Source: Buchnera aphidicola (Pemphigus populi) (GTDB lineage Bacteria; Pseudomonadota; Gammaproteobacteria; Enterobacterales; Enterobacteriaceae). Taken from it: DNA of 64,000 bases. The notes under the pieces were generated by a model. That model worked only from the letters and a program-made list of their open reading frames with translations. It was not told the DNA's origin and did no database searches. The DNA is taken from positions 62,001 through 126,000 of the forward strand of contig NZ_OZ060372.1 of NCBI RefSeq assembly GCF_964058935.1, given 5' to 3'. Below, piece after piece: positions 10,769 to 20,767 of the stretch. Every line of letters begins with the position of its first letter. Position 1 is the stretch's first letter. The translations under genes and the position numbers were made by a program.

Positions 10769-12778
10769 ATGGGATCTGTTAAAAATAAAATTATTAAATT
10801 AAGAAAAAAAATTTTATATCATAATTATTTATATTATAAGTTAGATTCTCCGGTTATTTCTGATGAAAAGTACGATTTTTTAATGAAAAATTTACAGATA
10901 TTAGAGAAAAAAATTAATTTAATGTTTAATATTAATTCCCCTACGCAAAGAGTTGGATTTAATATTCGGAATAGTGATAATATATTTTTTCATTTAACAC
11001 CTATGCTATCTTTAGATAATGTTTTTAATATGGATGATTATCTAAAATTTGAAAATAAGGTTAAAAATTTTTTAAATTTGGTCGATAAGATAGAATTATG
11101 TTGTGAATTTAAAATAGACGGTTTAGCGTTAAATTTGATATATAAAAAAGGAAAATTAATAAAAGCAGTTACTCGTGGAGATGGAGAAAAAGGGGAAGAT
11201 GTAACCAGTAATGCTATAAAAATTAAGACCATTCCATTAAATTTAAACGGGTCTAATATTCCAGATTTGATGGAAATTCGAGGTGAAGTATTTATTAAAA
11301 ATAGTGATTTTATAAAATTAAATAATGAATCCGTTATTAAAAAAGAAAAAATTTTTTCTAATGCAAGGAATGTTGCTTCTGGATCTTTACGTCATAATAA
11401 TTCCGAAATTGTAATAAAAAGAAAATTAATTTTTTATGCATATGGGTACAATGTGATTCAAGGTAAAGATTGCATTAGCAATCACTATGACAAATTACAA
11501 AATTTAAAACGATGGGGATTATCTATCGATAGTCATACAGTATTATGTAATGGTGTAAAAGAAGTATTGTCATACTATCATAAGATAGAAAAAAAACGTT
11601 TATTATTAGATTTTAATATAGATGGAATTGTTGTAAAAATAAACTCTATTCATTTTCAAAAAATATTAGGTAACACCAGTAGATCACCGCGTTGGGCTAT
11701 TGCTTTTAAATTTCAATCTATTAAAAAGGTTACAAAAGTTTTATATGTAGATTTTCAAGTAGGTAGAACGGGAATGATAACTCCTGTCGCTCGTTTAGAA
11801 CCAGTAGAAATATCTGGAGTACAGATATCTAATGTTTCTTTGTATAGTAAAAAAGAAATTAGTAGGATAGGATTATCTGTGGGTGATTACGTAACGATAT
11901 GTCGTTCCGGAGATGTTATACCTAAGATTATTAATATTGTTACTAAGAATATTGATAAAACAAATAATAGAATTAGTTTTCCTAAAGTTTGTCCAATATG
12001 TATGTATGAAATAATACAGAAAAAAAAAGATGGTCATTTTTATTGTAGTGGAGGATTTAATTGTATTGCACAGCGTAAAAAATCACTACATCATTTTTTT
12101 TCAAAAAAAGCATTAAATGTAAAAGGTTTGGGTCCTAAATTAATTAATTGTTTAGTGGATAACAATTATATTAAAAATCCTGCAGATGTTTTTAAATTAA
12201 AAATTAATGAATTAATATTATTAAATAATATAAGTATTAAATCCGCTGAAAAAATTTTAAAATTTATAAATAAAGCACGATCTGTTTCATTAAGCAAAGT
12301 TATTTATGGTTTTGGTATTCATGAAGTTGGATTAGTAACGGCGATGTTACTTTCTAAGTATTTTAAATATTTACATAAGATAATAGATGCTAATGTTTCA
12401 GATTTTTTAAAAATAGATGGGTTAGGTCCTGTTGTGGCTAAAAATATTTTTAATTTTTTTCATGATCAATCAAATCGTAAGTTATTTTATAGTTTGTTAC
12501 AAGAATTAAATATTCATACTGATAAAAATTATGGTATGGGTTCAGTAAGCAAGAATATGTTGTTTTTTAACAAAAAAATTGTTATTACGGGGGTTTTCCA
12601 TGAGCTTAATAGAATAGAATTGATAAAAAAAATAGAATCTTTAGGAGGTATCGTAGTTAATTCTATTTCTAAAAAAGTAAATTTAATTATTTTTGGCAAA
12701 AATCCAGGTGTAAAATTGATTCAAGCTAAAAATCTAGGAATAGAATCGATTCATAATATCAAATTTTTATTAAACTAA
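10769..12778 (+). CDS. ligA: NAD-dependent DNA ligase LigA
   Basis: Seals nicks using NAD+, essential for Okazaki fragment joining. 669 residues (E. coli 671). Domains in order: Ia NAD-binding segment (HNYLYY...SDEKYD), adenylation domain with the active lysine in CEFKIDGLALNL (about residue 114), OB fold, a four-Cys zinc finger (CPIC, then FYCSGGFNC), helix-hairpin-helix region (LNVKGLGPKL, IDGLGPVVAKNI) and a C-terminal BRCT domain (KIVITGVF...). ATG 10769. Complete, with no sign of damage. Confidence 0.97.
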   Translation: MGSVKNKIIKLRKKILYHNYLYYKLDSPVISDEKYDFLMKNLQILEKKINLMFNINSPTQRVGFNIRNSDNIFFHLTPMLSLDNVFNMDDYLKFENKVKNFLNLVDKIELCCEFKIDGLALNLIYKKGKLIKAVTRGDGEKGEDVTSNAIKIKTIPLNLNGSNIPDLMEIRGEVFIKNSDFIKLNNESVIKKEKIFSNARNVASGSLRHNNSEIVIKRKLIFYAYGYNVIQGKDCISNHYDKLQNLKRWGLSIDSHTVLCNGVKEVLSYYHKIEKKRLLLDFNIDGIVVKINSIHFQKILGNTSRSPRWAIAFKFQSIKKVTKVLYVDFQVGRTGMITPVARLEPVEISGVQISNVSLYSKKEISRIGLSVGDYVTICRSGDVIPKIINIVTKNIDKTNNRISFPKVCPICMYEIIQKKKDGHFYCSGGFNCIAQRKKSLHHFFSKKALNVKGLGPKLINCLVDNNYIKNPADVFKLKINELILLNNISIKSAEKILKFINKARSVSLSKVIYGFGIHEVGLVTAMLLSKYFKYLHKIIDANVSDFLKIDGLGPVVAKNIFNFFHDQSNRKLFYSLLQELNIHTDKNYGMGSVSKNMLFFNKKIVITGVFHELNRIELIKKIESLGGIVVNSISKKVNLIIFGKNPGVKLIQAKNLGIESIHNIKFLLN

Positions 12779-12819
12779 ATGAATTAAAAGTTATATTTTT
12801 TATTAATTAATTAATATTT

Positions 12820-12892
12820 TGGGTCGTGCAGGATTTGAACCTGCGACCAATTGATTAAAAGTCAACTGCTCTACCAACTGAGCTAACGACCC
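12820..12892 (-). tRNA. tRNA-Lys (UUU)
   Basis: Full cloverleaf on the minus strand: acceptor GGGTCGT/ACGACCC, D-arm TAGCTCAGTTGGTAGAGC, anticodon stem TTGA with loop CTTTTAA (anticodon TTT), T-arm GCAGGTTCAAATCCTGC, discriminator A. CCA is not encoded. Confidence 0.97.
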
Positions 12893-12897
12893 ATGAT

Positions 12898-12973
12898 TGG
12901 TGGGTGATGACGGACTCGAACCGCCGACCACCTCCGTGTAAAGGAGGAACTCTACCAGCTGAGTTAATCACCC
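12898..12973 (-). tRNA. tRNA-Val (UAC)
   Basis: Minus-strand cloverleaf: acceptor GGGTGAT/ATCACCC, anticodon stem CCTCC/GGAGG with loop TTTACAC (anticodon TAC), T-loop GTTCGAG, CCA encoded at 12898-12900. Five bases upstream of tRNA-Lys on the same strand, so the two are probably cotranscribed. Confidence 0.97.
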
Positions 12974-13202
12974 TAACATTATTTTTTTAAAATCTACAAT
13001 TCCTATTGTAGAGATCAAGCGCATTCAGTCAATCTTTTTTTTTAATAAAATTATCATTTGTTTTATTTTTAATCATAATGATTTATTTTTAATCTAAAAT
13101 TGTTGAAAAATTTAATATTATATTTAATTACTCGATCTGTATTAAATATAATAGGTGGAATATCAGATAATTAAGATTAACAATAAAATGGGGATAATAA
13201 AA

Positions 13203-14606
13203 ATGGTTAAGACGCGTTTTGCCCCAAGTCCTACTGGGAAATTACATATAGGTAGTGTACGTACAGCTCTTTATTCATGGTTGTTTGCTGAACGTAATAA
13301 AGGTGTGTTTGTATTACGTTTTGAAGATACTGATTTTGAACGTTCTTCAGAATCTTCTGTAGAAGGTATTTTGAACGGATTACGATGGTTGGGATTAAAA
13401 TGGAATGAAGGACCTTATTTTCAAAGTAAAAGATTACAGTATTATATAGATATTATTGATTCTATGATTCAATCGGGACAGGCATATAAGTGTTATTGTT
13501 CTAGTATAAGATTAGGAAAATTAAGAAAAAGTCAAATTTTAAAAGGTGAAAAACCACGATATGATGGTAAATGTCGTGATAATACAATCGATTATTGTAA
13601 TGACATATCTTACGTAGTAAGATTTCGTAATCCTAAAAAAGGAAAAGTAATTTTTCATGATAGCGTAAGAGGAGAAATTATTTTTTCAAATAAAGAGTTA
13701 GATGATTTAATTATTTTACGTAGTAATGGTATTCCTACGTATAATTTTTGTGTAGTAATAGATGATAGAGATATGAAGATTACTCATGTCATTAGAGGAG
13801 AAGATCATATTAATAATACTCCTCGTCAAATTAATATTTTGAAATCATTGGGTGCGGATATTCCTATTTATGCTCATGTATCAATGATAAAAGAAAATAA
13901 TGGGAAAAAATTGTCCAAAAGAAATAATGTTATTGATATAATGGAATATTACAGAGAGGGATATTTACCTGAAGCAATTTTGAATTGTATACTAAGATTA
14001 GGTTGGTCTTATGGAAATAAAGAAATTTTCAGTGTAGATGAAATGAAAAAATTGTTTACTTTAAAAGGTTTAAGTAAATCATCAAGTTGTTTTAATATAA
14101 AAAAATTATTGTGGTTAAACCATTATTATATTAACAAGTTACCGGTGGAGTACATAGCAAAATGTCTTAAGTATCACTTTCAAATAGAAAAAATAGATAT
14201 TTCAGAAGGTCCTGTTTTAACTGAAATAATTAAAATTATCTGCAATAGATGTAATACTTTAAAAGAAATCGTTCATTTATCCCGTTTTTTTTATCAAGAA
14301 TTTGATTTCGTAAATAATGAAGTAACAAGAACACATTTAAATATAAAAAATATAATTATTTTAAAAGAAATAATCAACATTATTAAAAATGTTTCTATTT
14401 GGAATGTTGATAATTTATCAAAATTAGTAAAATTATTATCTATTAAATTAGATATCTGTTTATCCCGTATCTTTATGACAATTCGTTTTGCAATTACTGG
14501 TTCTTTAATTTCTCCAAGTATTGATACTACAATGTATTTTTTAGGTAAGAATCGTGTACTTTTTCGTATTAAAAAAGCCATTAATTACATAGAGAAAATT
14601 AATTAA
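13203..14606 (+). CDS. gltX: glutamyl-tRNA synthetase
   Basis: Class I synthetase charging tRNA-Glu. Start set at ATG 13203 (MVKTRFAPSPTG) because E. coli begins MKIKTRFAPSPTG and a GGGGAT site lies about 10 bases upstream; an in-frame GTG at 13155 would add 16 residues with no counterpart. 467 residues. Signature motifs: HIGS (HIGH) in TGKLHIGS, and KLSKR (KMSKS). The zinc segment has CYC and YDGKCRD; the E. coli fourth ligand is His in the CRH position, which is Asp here, so zinc binding may be altered. The C-terminal anticodon-binding region is divergent but full length. Confidence 0.95.
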   Translation: MVKTRFAPSPTGKLHIGSVRTALYSWLFAERNKGVFVLRFEDTDFERSSESSVEGILNGLRWLGLKWNEGPYFQSKRLQYYIDIIDSMIQSGQAYKCYCSSIRLGKLRKSQILKGEKPRYDGKCRDNTIDYCNDISYVVRFRNPKKGKVIFHDSVRGEIIFSNKELDDLIILRSNGIPTYNFCVVIDDRDMKITHVIRGEDHINNTPRQINILKSLGADIPIYAHVSMIKENNGKKLSKRNNVIDIMEYYREGYLPEAILNCILRLGWSYGNKEIFSVDEMKKLFTLKGLSKSSSCFNIKKLLWLNHYYINKLPVEYIAKCLKYHFQIEKIDISEGPVLTEIIKIICNRCNTLKEIVHLSRFFYQEFDFVNNEVTRTHLNIKNIIILKEIINIIKNVSIWNVDNLSKLVKLLSIKLDICLSRIFMTIRFAITGSLISPSIDTTMYFLGKNRVLFRIKKAINYIEKIN

Positions 14607-14706
14607 TGAGATAAGTAAAAAATAATAAATTTATTAATGAATATTATTGCAAGAATTTTAGTGTTATAATATCATTGGTAATGTTGTAATTACACTTGTA
14701 TTATAT

Positions 14707-14779
14707 GGGGTCATAGCTCAATTGGGAGAGCGCTTGCATGGCATGCAAGAGGGTGGCGGTTCAATTCCGCTTGACTCCA
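14707..14779 (+). tRNA. tRNA-Ala (GGC)
   Basis: Cloverleaf with acceptor GGGGTCA/TGACTCC (one G-T pair), D-arm TAGCTCAATTGGGAGAGC, anticodon stem TTGCA/TGCAA with loop TGGCA (anticodon GGC), T-arm GCGGTTCAATTCCGC, discriminator A. CCA not encoded. Downstream of gltX, as in enterics where alaX follows gltX. Confidence 0.96.
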
Positions 14780-14898
14780 TCAGTATATATTAATTTTCTA
14801 TATTTATAATTTTTAGTTATAATTATTTTTTTAATCTTAATATATTTATTAAATAAATAAATATGTGCTGGAGAATTTTCCAGCACCATATAAATTTT

Positions 14899-15207
14899 TT
14901 AAACTTGCATATTCATAATTTCTTGATAACTAGACACTATTTTATTTCTTAGTTGAACAGCTAGATGCATAGTAATGCTTGCTTTTTGTAAATCTATCAT
15001 AACATTACTCAAAGAAACTCCAGGTTTCTCTAATATAAAATCTTGGGAGTTTTTTTTTGCATTTTTTTGAGTTATGTTTATTTTATTTAATGTTTTTTTA
15101 ATATAATCAGCAAAATTATTAGATAATAATTTATTTTTTTTTTCTACGTTAGTTAATAGATTAAGGTTTATTGTATTTCTAGAATTGTTAATTCTGTTAA
15201 TAGACAT
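14899..15207 (-). CDS. fliE: flagellar MS ring-rod junction protein FliE
   Basis: FliE links the MS ring to the proximal rod and is the first substrate exported by the flagellar type III apparatus. 102 residues (E. coli 104). The C-terminal half (PGVSLSNVMIDLQKASITM then AVQLRNKIVSSYQEIMNMQV) matches the conserved FliE end. Divergent from fliF, the conserved enteric organisation. The N-terminal half is Asn/Lys-rich and little conserved. Confidence 0.95.
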   Translation of the reverse strand: MSINRINNSRNTINLNLLTNVEKKNKLLSNNFADYIKKTLNKINITQKNAKKNSQDFILEKPGVSLSNVMIDLQKASITMHLAVQLRNKIVSSYQEIMNMQV

Positions 15208-15430
15208 GGTGCCTCTAAGTTTATAAAGTATTTTTTAATAATAATATGTTAACATATTTTATTTATAAGTATTTAACTATATTAAAATTACACATTTTTT
15301 TATATTACATGTTTATCAGGTATTATAATATTAAGAATTTAGAGAAAATAAAATTCTTTTACATAATCATATTGAATATTTTTAATATTTTACTACTGAT
15401 AGAATAGAATACTATCAGAAAGGAAATTTT

Positions 15431-17236
15431 ATGAATTTTAAAGAAAATATTAGCATAAATAAAAAATTAAAAGAAAAAAAAACATTAAATAATTTTTTCA
15501 ATAAGTTTGGAATGGGATCTAAAATATTAATAATACTGATAACGTTAATAATTACGTTTATTTTTTTAATACCTATATGTATTAAATCTAAAAAATATAG
15601 TATATTATATAATCAATTATCTAATAAAGATGGAGGAAATATTATTTCTCAATTGGTTAAAATGAATATTCCTTATAGATTTAATGAAACTTCAGGTGTA
15701 TTATTAGTACCCGATGATAGAATACAAGAAATTCGATTTAATTTAGCTAAACATGGTTTACCTAAAGGATCAGGTATTGGATTTGAGTTATTGGATAAAG
15801 AAAAATTTGGCATCAGTCAATTTAATGAACAAGTGAATTATCAGAGGGCTTTAGAAGGAGAATTAGCTAGAACAATTGAGCGGTTGAATTTAATAAAATC
15901 TGCTAGAATACATATTGCATTACCTAAATCTTCTTTATTCATACGTGAAAAAAAAGCACCAACAGCATCTATTATTTTGGATTTGCAACCTGGACAATAT
16001 TTAGATAGAAATCAAATTAATGCTATTTTACATTTTATTTCTAGTAGTGTATCTGGATTAACACCGAATCATATCACTATTGTTGATCAATCTGGTAATT
16101 TACTAAACAATTTGGATTTTATCGATCATGAAATTAATGATATTAAAATAAGATATACTGAAGAATTAGAAAAACGTTATAAAAAGAGGATTGAAGATAT
16201 TTTAAGTCCTATCATGGGATTAGAAAATATTCGTGCACAAGTAACAGCACAAATAGATTTTAATAATCAAGAAAGGACAGAAGAAAAATATAAACCTAAT
16301 TTCGATGATTCTCAGCAGGCTATTCGATCTCATCAAAGTACTTATAATACAGATTTGGATGGAAAGGGTTCCAATATATTAATTGCTTCTGATTCCTCAA
16401 AAAAATTGTCTAATATTTCTGAAAAGAATATTAATAATATTAAAAATATAAAAGAATCAGATAATAGTAAAATAGCAGATATAAATCTTAAGAATAATGG
16501 GAATACAAATAAAAATTCTTATGATTTTAAGAATTTTAAAAATTCTCATGACGATGTTATTAATTATGAATTAGATCACACTATTCTTCGTACTAAAGTT
16601 AGTATTGGAGAGATTAAAAGATTATCAACAGCTGTAGTAGTCAATTTTGTTAAAGATAATCAAGGAAAATCTGTCCCTTTATCAATTAATCTAATGAAGA
16701 AAATTGAAAACTTGACTCGTCAGGTTGTAGGATATTCTAAAGTACGAGGAGATACTTTACATATAGTTAATTCTTTATTTGTAAATGATTCTAATTTTTC
16801 CAAAACATCTAATAAAAATATGTTTCACGCAAATAGTGTTCATTTAGTAAAAAAAATAGATGAAAAAAATATAAATAATTCAAATAATACAGAAGGGATA
16901 ACTACACTATATTTTATATGGGAAAAATTGATAAAGTCTGATTTATTATTAAAATTTTATCCATTTACTATTTTATTTTTATTTTTTTTAGTATTATTTC
17001 AATTTATTTTTCTTAGGAAAAAAAATAATCAATATAAGACTTTATATATACAATATATGAATAAAAAAGATAATGAAAAAAAAGTTAAAATTAATAACAG
17101 CGATAAGAGTTATTTTGAAGAAAATATAAATATAAATAATAATGGTATTAGAAATACTTCTGATAATTTATCTAAGAATAATGTAGATATTATAGAAAAG
17201 ATTGTAAGAGAATGGACGAGTGATAAAAAATTATGA
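15431..17236 (+). CDS. fliF: flagellar MS-ring protein FliF
   Basis: Forms the membrane MS ring that houses the export gate. 601 residues, somewhat longer than E. coli FliF (552). A membrane segment lies near residues 32-50 (ILIILITLIITFIFLIPI), then the YscJ/FliF ring-building domain (YNQLSNKDGGNIISQL, GFELLDKEKFGISQFNEQVNY, ALEGELARTI). A low-complexity Asn/Lys/Ser stretch lies around residues 320-375, then a second membrane segment near 510-535 and the C-terminal FliG-binding tail (NVDIIEKIVREWTSDKKL). AAGGAAA precedes ATG 15431. First gene of the fliF-R run; overlaps fliG by four bases (ATGA). Confidence 0.95.
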   Translation: MNFKENISINKKLKEKKTLNNFFNKFGMGSKILIILITLIITFIFLIPICIKSKKYSILYNQLSNKDGGNIISQLVKMNIPYRFNETSGVLLVPDDRIQEIRFNLAKHGLPKGSGIGFELLDKEKFGISQFNEQVNYQRALEGELARTIERLNLIKSARIHIALPKSSLFIREKKAPTASIILDLQPGQYLDRNQINAILHFISSSVSGLTPNHITIVDQSGNLLNNLDFIDHEINDIKIRYTEELEKRYKKRIEDILSPIMGLENIRAQVTAQIDFNNQERTEEKYKPNFDDSQQAIRSHQSTYNTDLDGKGSNILIASDSSKKLSNISEKNINNIKNIKESDNSKIADINLKNNGNTNKNSYDFKNFKNSHDDVINYELDHTILRTKVSIGEIKRLSTAVVVNFVKDNQGKSVPLSINLMKKIENLTRQVVGYSKVRGDTLHIVNSLFVNDSNFSKTSNKNMFHANSVHLVKKIDEKNINNSNNTEGITTLYFIWEKLIKSDLLLKFYPFTILFLFFLVLFQFIFLRKKNNQYKTLYIQYMNKKDNEKKVKINNSDKSYFEENININNNGIRNTSDNLSKNNVDIIEKIVREWTSDKKL

Positions 17237-18219
17237 GTTTAAATGGTATTGAGAAAAGTGCAATTTTATTAATGTCGATAGGTGTTGATTTAGCTGTAAA
17301 GGTATTAAAAAGTTTTACTGATTTTGAAGTACGAAAATTTTTAAAATGCATGGTTAATATTAATAAAATATCTTCTTTAGAAGTCAATAAAGTTCTTGAA
17401 GAATGTATAGATTTTGTTCATCCTATTAATTATTTTAGTTATATTCATGGTGATTATCTATTTTTAATTTTCAGTAAAGTATTAGGTGAAAATGAAGCAA
17501 AGATTTTTTTAGAAGAAAGTATTGGCATGGAAGACATAGAAGAACGTTGTAAAAAACTAAATTCTGTAAATGCTAATCAGTTATTTCAATTAATCCAAAA
17601 CGAACACATTCAAATTATTACTGCTATATTAACATATATAAAAGAGGATCAAGCAGCTCAAACTCTTATTTTTTTTACTGAAAAAAAACGTTCTGAAATA
17701 ATTTTTCGTATGGCTACATTTTCTGGTCTGAAAAAATGTGGAAGAATAGAATTAGTAAAAGTGGTTGATGATATATTGAATCGTTATGAACATATTATAA
17801 ATAATCGTATGGCTATAAAAAAAACATCTAATATTTTAAGTTTGATGGATGATGATCATAAAAAATTAGTCATTGATAATTTATTTGATTGTAATATAAA
17901 TTTAACAAAAAATATTTTAAATGAAATGTTTACGTTTAAGGATTTAGTTAATTTTAAAGATGAACATATTTGTTATTTAGTTAATAACATAGAATTAGAT
18001 TTAATATGTCTTGCATTGTGTTATACCAACGATTTATTAAAGGATAAATTTATAAAAAATATGTCAATAGAAGATGCAAATTATTTACAGAATAAACTTG
18101 CTGAAAAAAATACCGTATTAATTTCTGATATTACCAATGCACAGACGATAATTTTGAAAACTGTGAGATCCTTTTTAAGAAAAGAGGAAATTATTACTGT
18201 AGTAAGTAAGGTAAAATAA
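17233..18219 (+). CDS. fliG: flagellar switch protein FliG
   Basis: C-ring/switch component bound to FliF. 328 residues (E. coli 331). Begins MSLNGIEKSAILLMSIG, the conserved FliG N-terminus; the EDQAAQTLIFFTEKKRSEIIFRMA segment is the armadillo/ARM-M region, and the C-terminal part carries the torque-helix region. That C-terminal region is less conserved than expected (DLVNFKDEHICYLV), fitting relaxed selection on rotation if the basal body no longer turns. Overlaps fliF and fliH translationally. Confidence 0.94.
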   Translation: MSLNGIEKSAILLMSIGVDLAVKVLKSFTDFEVRKFLKCMVNINKISSLEVNKVLEECIDFVHPINYFSYIHGDYLFLIFSKVLGENEAKIFLEESIGMEDIEERCKKLNSVNANQLFQLIQNEHIQIITAILTYIKEDQAAQTLIFFTEKKRSEIIFRMATFSGLKKCGRIELVKVVDDILNRYEHIINNRMAIKKTSNILSLMDDDHKKLVIDNLFDCNINLTKNILNEMFTFKDLVNFKDEHICYLVNNIELDLICLALCYTNDLLKDKFIKNMSIEDANYLQNKLAEKNTVLISDITNAQTIILKTVRSFLRKEEIITVVSKVK

Positions 18220-18914
18220 TGTCAGACATAATATCAAAAAAAATATGGAAAAAATGGTATCCTGAAGAATTAGCGTCATCACAGTTTTTTAAACAAAACA
18301 CTTATATTACGCATAAAGATCAATTATGTAAAAAAAATTCGACTTCATTAGTAATTAACAATGTAAAAAAAGAATTGTATTCTAAAAAAGAATCTGAAAT
18401 ATATAAAAAAAATAATGAAGAAAGTTCTGCTGAAGGAGAAAAAATAGGATATGAAATTGGAGTCAAAAGGGGTTTATTAGAATTTGAAAAACAGCAACAG
18501 ATTGCACAAAAGAAAATTGATACGTTTCTTTCAGATTTTGAAGTAGAATTATCTATTTTAGATAATACTATTTCAACTCATTTAGTTCATTTAGTTTTGA
18601 AGATTATCGCAAAAATTATAGGTGATACTCCTTTAATAAAGACTTCTTTTATTTTAAATAAAATTAAAGAAATAATTAGATTGGAATCTATTCATTTTGA
18701 TAAACCAAAATTGATTATTCATCCAGATGATTACGATGTAATTAAAAAACATTTTGGGAAGATATTTGATATGTATGGTTGGAGTATATCCTGTGATCAT
18801 AGGATGCATCTAGGTGGTTGTAAAATAGAATCAAAAGATAGAAATTTAGATGCCACCATTTCTACTCTTTGGCGTGAACTTTGTAGGCTTTCTTTATGTA
18901 ATGAGAATTATTAA
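18219..18914 (+). CDS. fliH: flagellar export ATPase regulator FliH
   Basis: Dimeric stator-like protein that holds the FliI ATPase at the export gate. 231 residues. The N-terminus (KKWYPEELASSQF) and Glu/Lys-rich central segment (GEKIGYEIGVKRG) are FliH-like; the C-terminal part (LIIHPDDY, HLGGCKIESKDRNLDATISTLW) is the most conserved block. Stop and start codons overlap with fliG and fliI (TAATG), implying translational coupling. Confidence 0.93.
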   Translation: MSDIISKKIWKKWYPEELASSQFFKQNTYITHKDQLCKKNSTSLVINNVKKELYSKKESEIYKKNNEESSAEGEKIGYEIGVKRGLLEFEKQQQIAQKKIDTFLSDFEVELSILDNTISTHLVHLVLKIIAKIIGDTPLIKTSFILNKIKEIIRLESIHFDKPKLIIHPDDYDVIKKHFGKIFDMYGWSISCDHRMHLGGCKIESKDRNLDATISTLWRELCRLSLCNENY

Positions 18915-20278
18915 TGAACGTACGATTGAGTAAATGGTTAAAAAATATAACTATTTTTGAAGACCAAATAGATGGTCTCCCTATCGGTTTTAATTACGGA
19001 TATTTAACAGGTATAAATGGTATTGTATTAGAAGTAACTGGTTTAAATTTACCTATTGGATCAATATGTTTCATTGAAAGTATACATGGTGAAAATATTA
19101 CTGAAATAGAATGTGAAGTTATTGGTTTTAAAGAAAAAAAATTGTTATTAATACCTATTGAAGAAGCTGTTGGAATTCAACCAAATTCTCGTGTTTTCTT
19201 GAAATTAATGAATAATAAAATTGCAAGTAAAATGATATTTTTACCTGTTGGTCTTGAATTGTTGGGTAGAGTATTAGATGGTCTGGGTCGTCCGTTAGAT
19301 GAATTGTCAAGATTGAATGTTAAAGATTTTTTATCTTTAGAATTTGATAAAATAAATCCTTTACAGCGTTTTCCTATTACTGATGTGTTAGATACAGGAG
19401 TACGATCTATTAATGCTCTATTAACTATTGGTAGAGGACAAAGAATGGGTCTTTTTTCTAGTTCAGGATTAGGGAAAAGCGTATTACTTGGCATGATAGC
19501 TAGATATACTCAAGTTGATATTATTATCATAGCAATGATAGGTGAAAGAAGTCGAGAGGTAAAAGATTTTATAAATAATATTCTTGGTGTGGAAGGTTTA
19601 TCCCGTTCTATAGTTATTGCTGTTCCTGCTGACCATTCTCCATTATTACAAATAAAAGGAGCAGTGTATGCCACTCGGATTGCAGAATATTTTAGAAATA
19701 ATAAGTATCATGTTTTATTAATTATGGATTCGTTAACACGTTATGCGATGGCTCATCGAGAAATAGCATTGTCAATGGGAGAATTACCAGCGACTAAGGG
19801 ATATCCTCCTTCTGTTTTTTCAAAATTATCGACTTTAGTGGAAAGAGCAGGAAATGGTAAATATGGTTTAGGTTCTATTACAGCTTTTTATACCGTATTG
19901 ACTGAAATTAATGCAGACAATGATCCCGTAGCAGAATCAGTAAGGTCGTTTCTAGATGGACATATTATTTTATCAAGATTTTACGCTGAATCAGGTCATT
20001 ATCCAGCAATTGATATTGAAAGCTCCATTAGTCGTTTAATGCCTAATTTAGTGGATTCCAGGTATTATTTACAAGTGTGTCATTTTAAAAAATTAGTCTC
20101 TGTTTATCAACGTAATCAAGAGTTAATTAGTGTTGGAGCCTATGTTTCAGGTAGTAATCTTATACTTGATCAAGCAATTAAGATTTGGTCTGAATTAGAA
20201 AAATTTTTAAAACAAGATATTAAAGAATCACATGATTATATCAATTCTTGTGAGACGTTAAAAGAAATTTTTCAGTGA
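18914..20278 (+). CDS. fliI: flagellum-specific ATP synthase/export ATPase FliI
   Basis: Hexameric ATPase energising flagellar type III secretion. 454 residues (E. coli 457). Walker A reads GLFSSSGLGKSVLLG near residue 180; Walker B region reads VLLIMDSLTRYAMAHREIAL; GYPPSVFSKLSTLVERAG and SRFYAESGHYPAIDIESSISR are typical of the family. All catalytic motifs are present, so the ATPase should be active, which suggests that the export function is under selection. Confidence 0.97.
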   Translation: MNVRLSKWLKNITIFEDQIDGLPIGFNYGYLTGINGIVLEVTGLNLPIGSICFIESIHGENITEIECEVIGFKEKKLLLIPIEEAVGIQPNSRVFLKLMNNKIASKMIFLPVGLELLGRVLDGLGRPLDELSRLNVKDFLSLEFDKINPLQRFPITDVLDTGVRSINALLTIGRGQRMGLFSSSGLGKSVLLGMIARYTQVDIIIIAMIGERSREVKDFINNILGVEGLSRSIVIAVPADHSPLLQIKGAVYATRIAEYFRNNKYHVLLIMDSLTRYAMAHREIALSMGELPATKGYPPSVFSKLSTLVERAGNGKYGLGSITAFYTVLTEINADNDPVAESVRSFLDGHIILSRFYAESGHYPAIDIESSISRLMPNLVDSRYYLQVCHFKKLVSVYQRNQELISVGAYVSGSNLILDQAIKIWSELEKFLKQDIKESHDYINSCETLKEIFQ

Positions 20279-20313
20279 TATTAATTTTAATATTGTATCT
20301 TTTAGGATAAAAT

Positions 20314-20767
20314 ATGATAAAAAAACGATCATTTATTGCTACTTTAAAAATATTAGAAAAGAAAAAAATTGAAAATATATCTATTATGTTAAAAAAAATC
20401 ATTCTTAAAAAAAAAAATTATAAAACAATTTAACGTTTTAAAAAAATATCAATGTGATTATAATGATAAATTAAGTTATTATGTTAAATATGGAATGACT
20501 GGAGTAAAATGGAAACATTATATTGAATTTATTAGAATATTAGATTCAGCTGTAGAACAACAAAACAAATTAATTATAGAATATGATAATAGATTAAAAA
20601 ATTTTTTTTCTGATTGGCGTCGTGCAAATAGTAATTTTAAGGGATGGGAATGTTTAGAATATAAAATGTTGCTACGGGACTTAAAGAGAAAAACAGAATT
20701 GGAAGAGATAAACATAGATGAGTTTTCTAAATTAAAATTTTTTAAAAATAGGGGTGTAAAACTATAA
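20314..20767 (+). CDS. fliJ: flagellar export chaperone FliJ, frameshifted at A11
   Basis: FliJ is a coiled-coil escort/stalk protein of the export ATPase. ATG 20314 (MIKKRSFIATLKILEKKK) opens a frame that stops after the A11 run at 20407-20417; the rest of FliJ continues in the +1 frame (KQFNVLKKYQ, then YVKYGMTGVKWKHYIEFIRIL) to the stop at 20767. Losing one A gives a continuous 150-residue protein (E. coli 147) that aligns end to end: TSNRWINYQQFIQTLE matches the TGVKWKHYIEFIRILD segment. The frame is otherwise clean, so restoration by slippage at the poly(A) is plausible; a recent null or a sequencing error are alternatives. Confidence 0.85.

Noticed and set aside
20518-20715. 65-codon frame antisense to fliJ
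   Set aside because: Shadow of the conserved fliJ coding strand.
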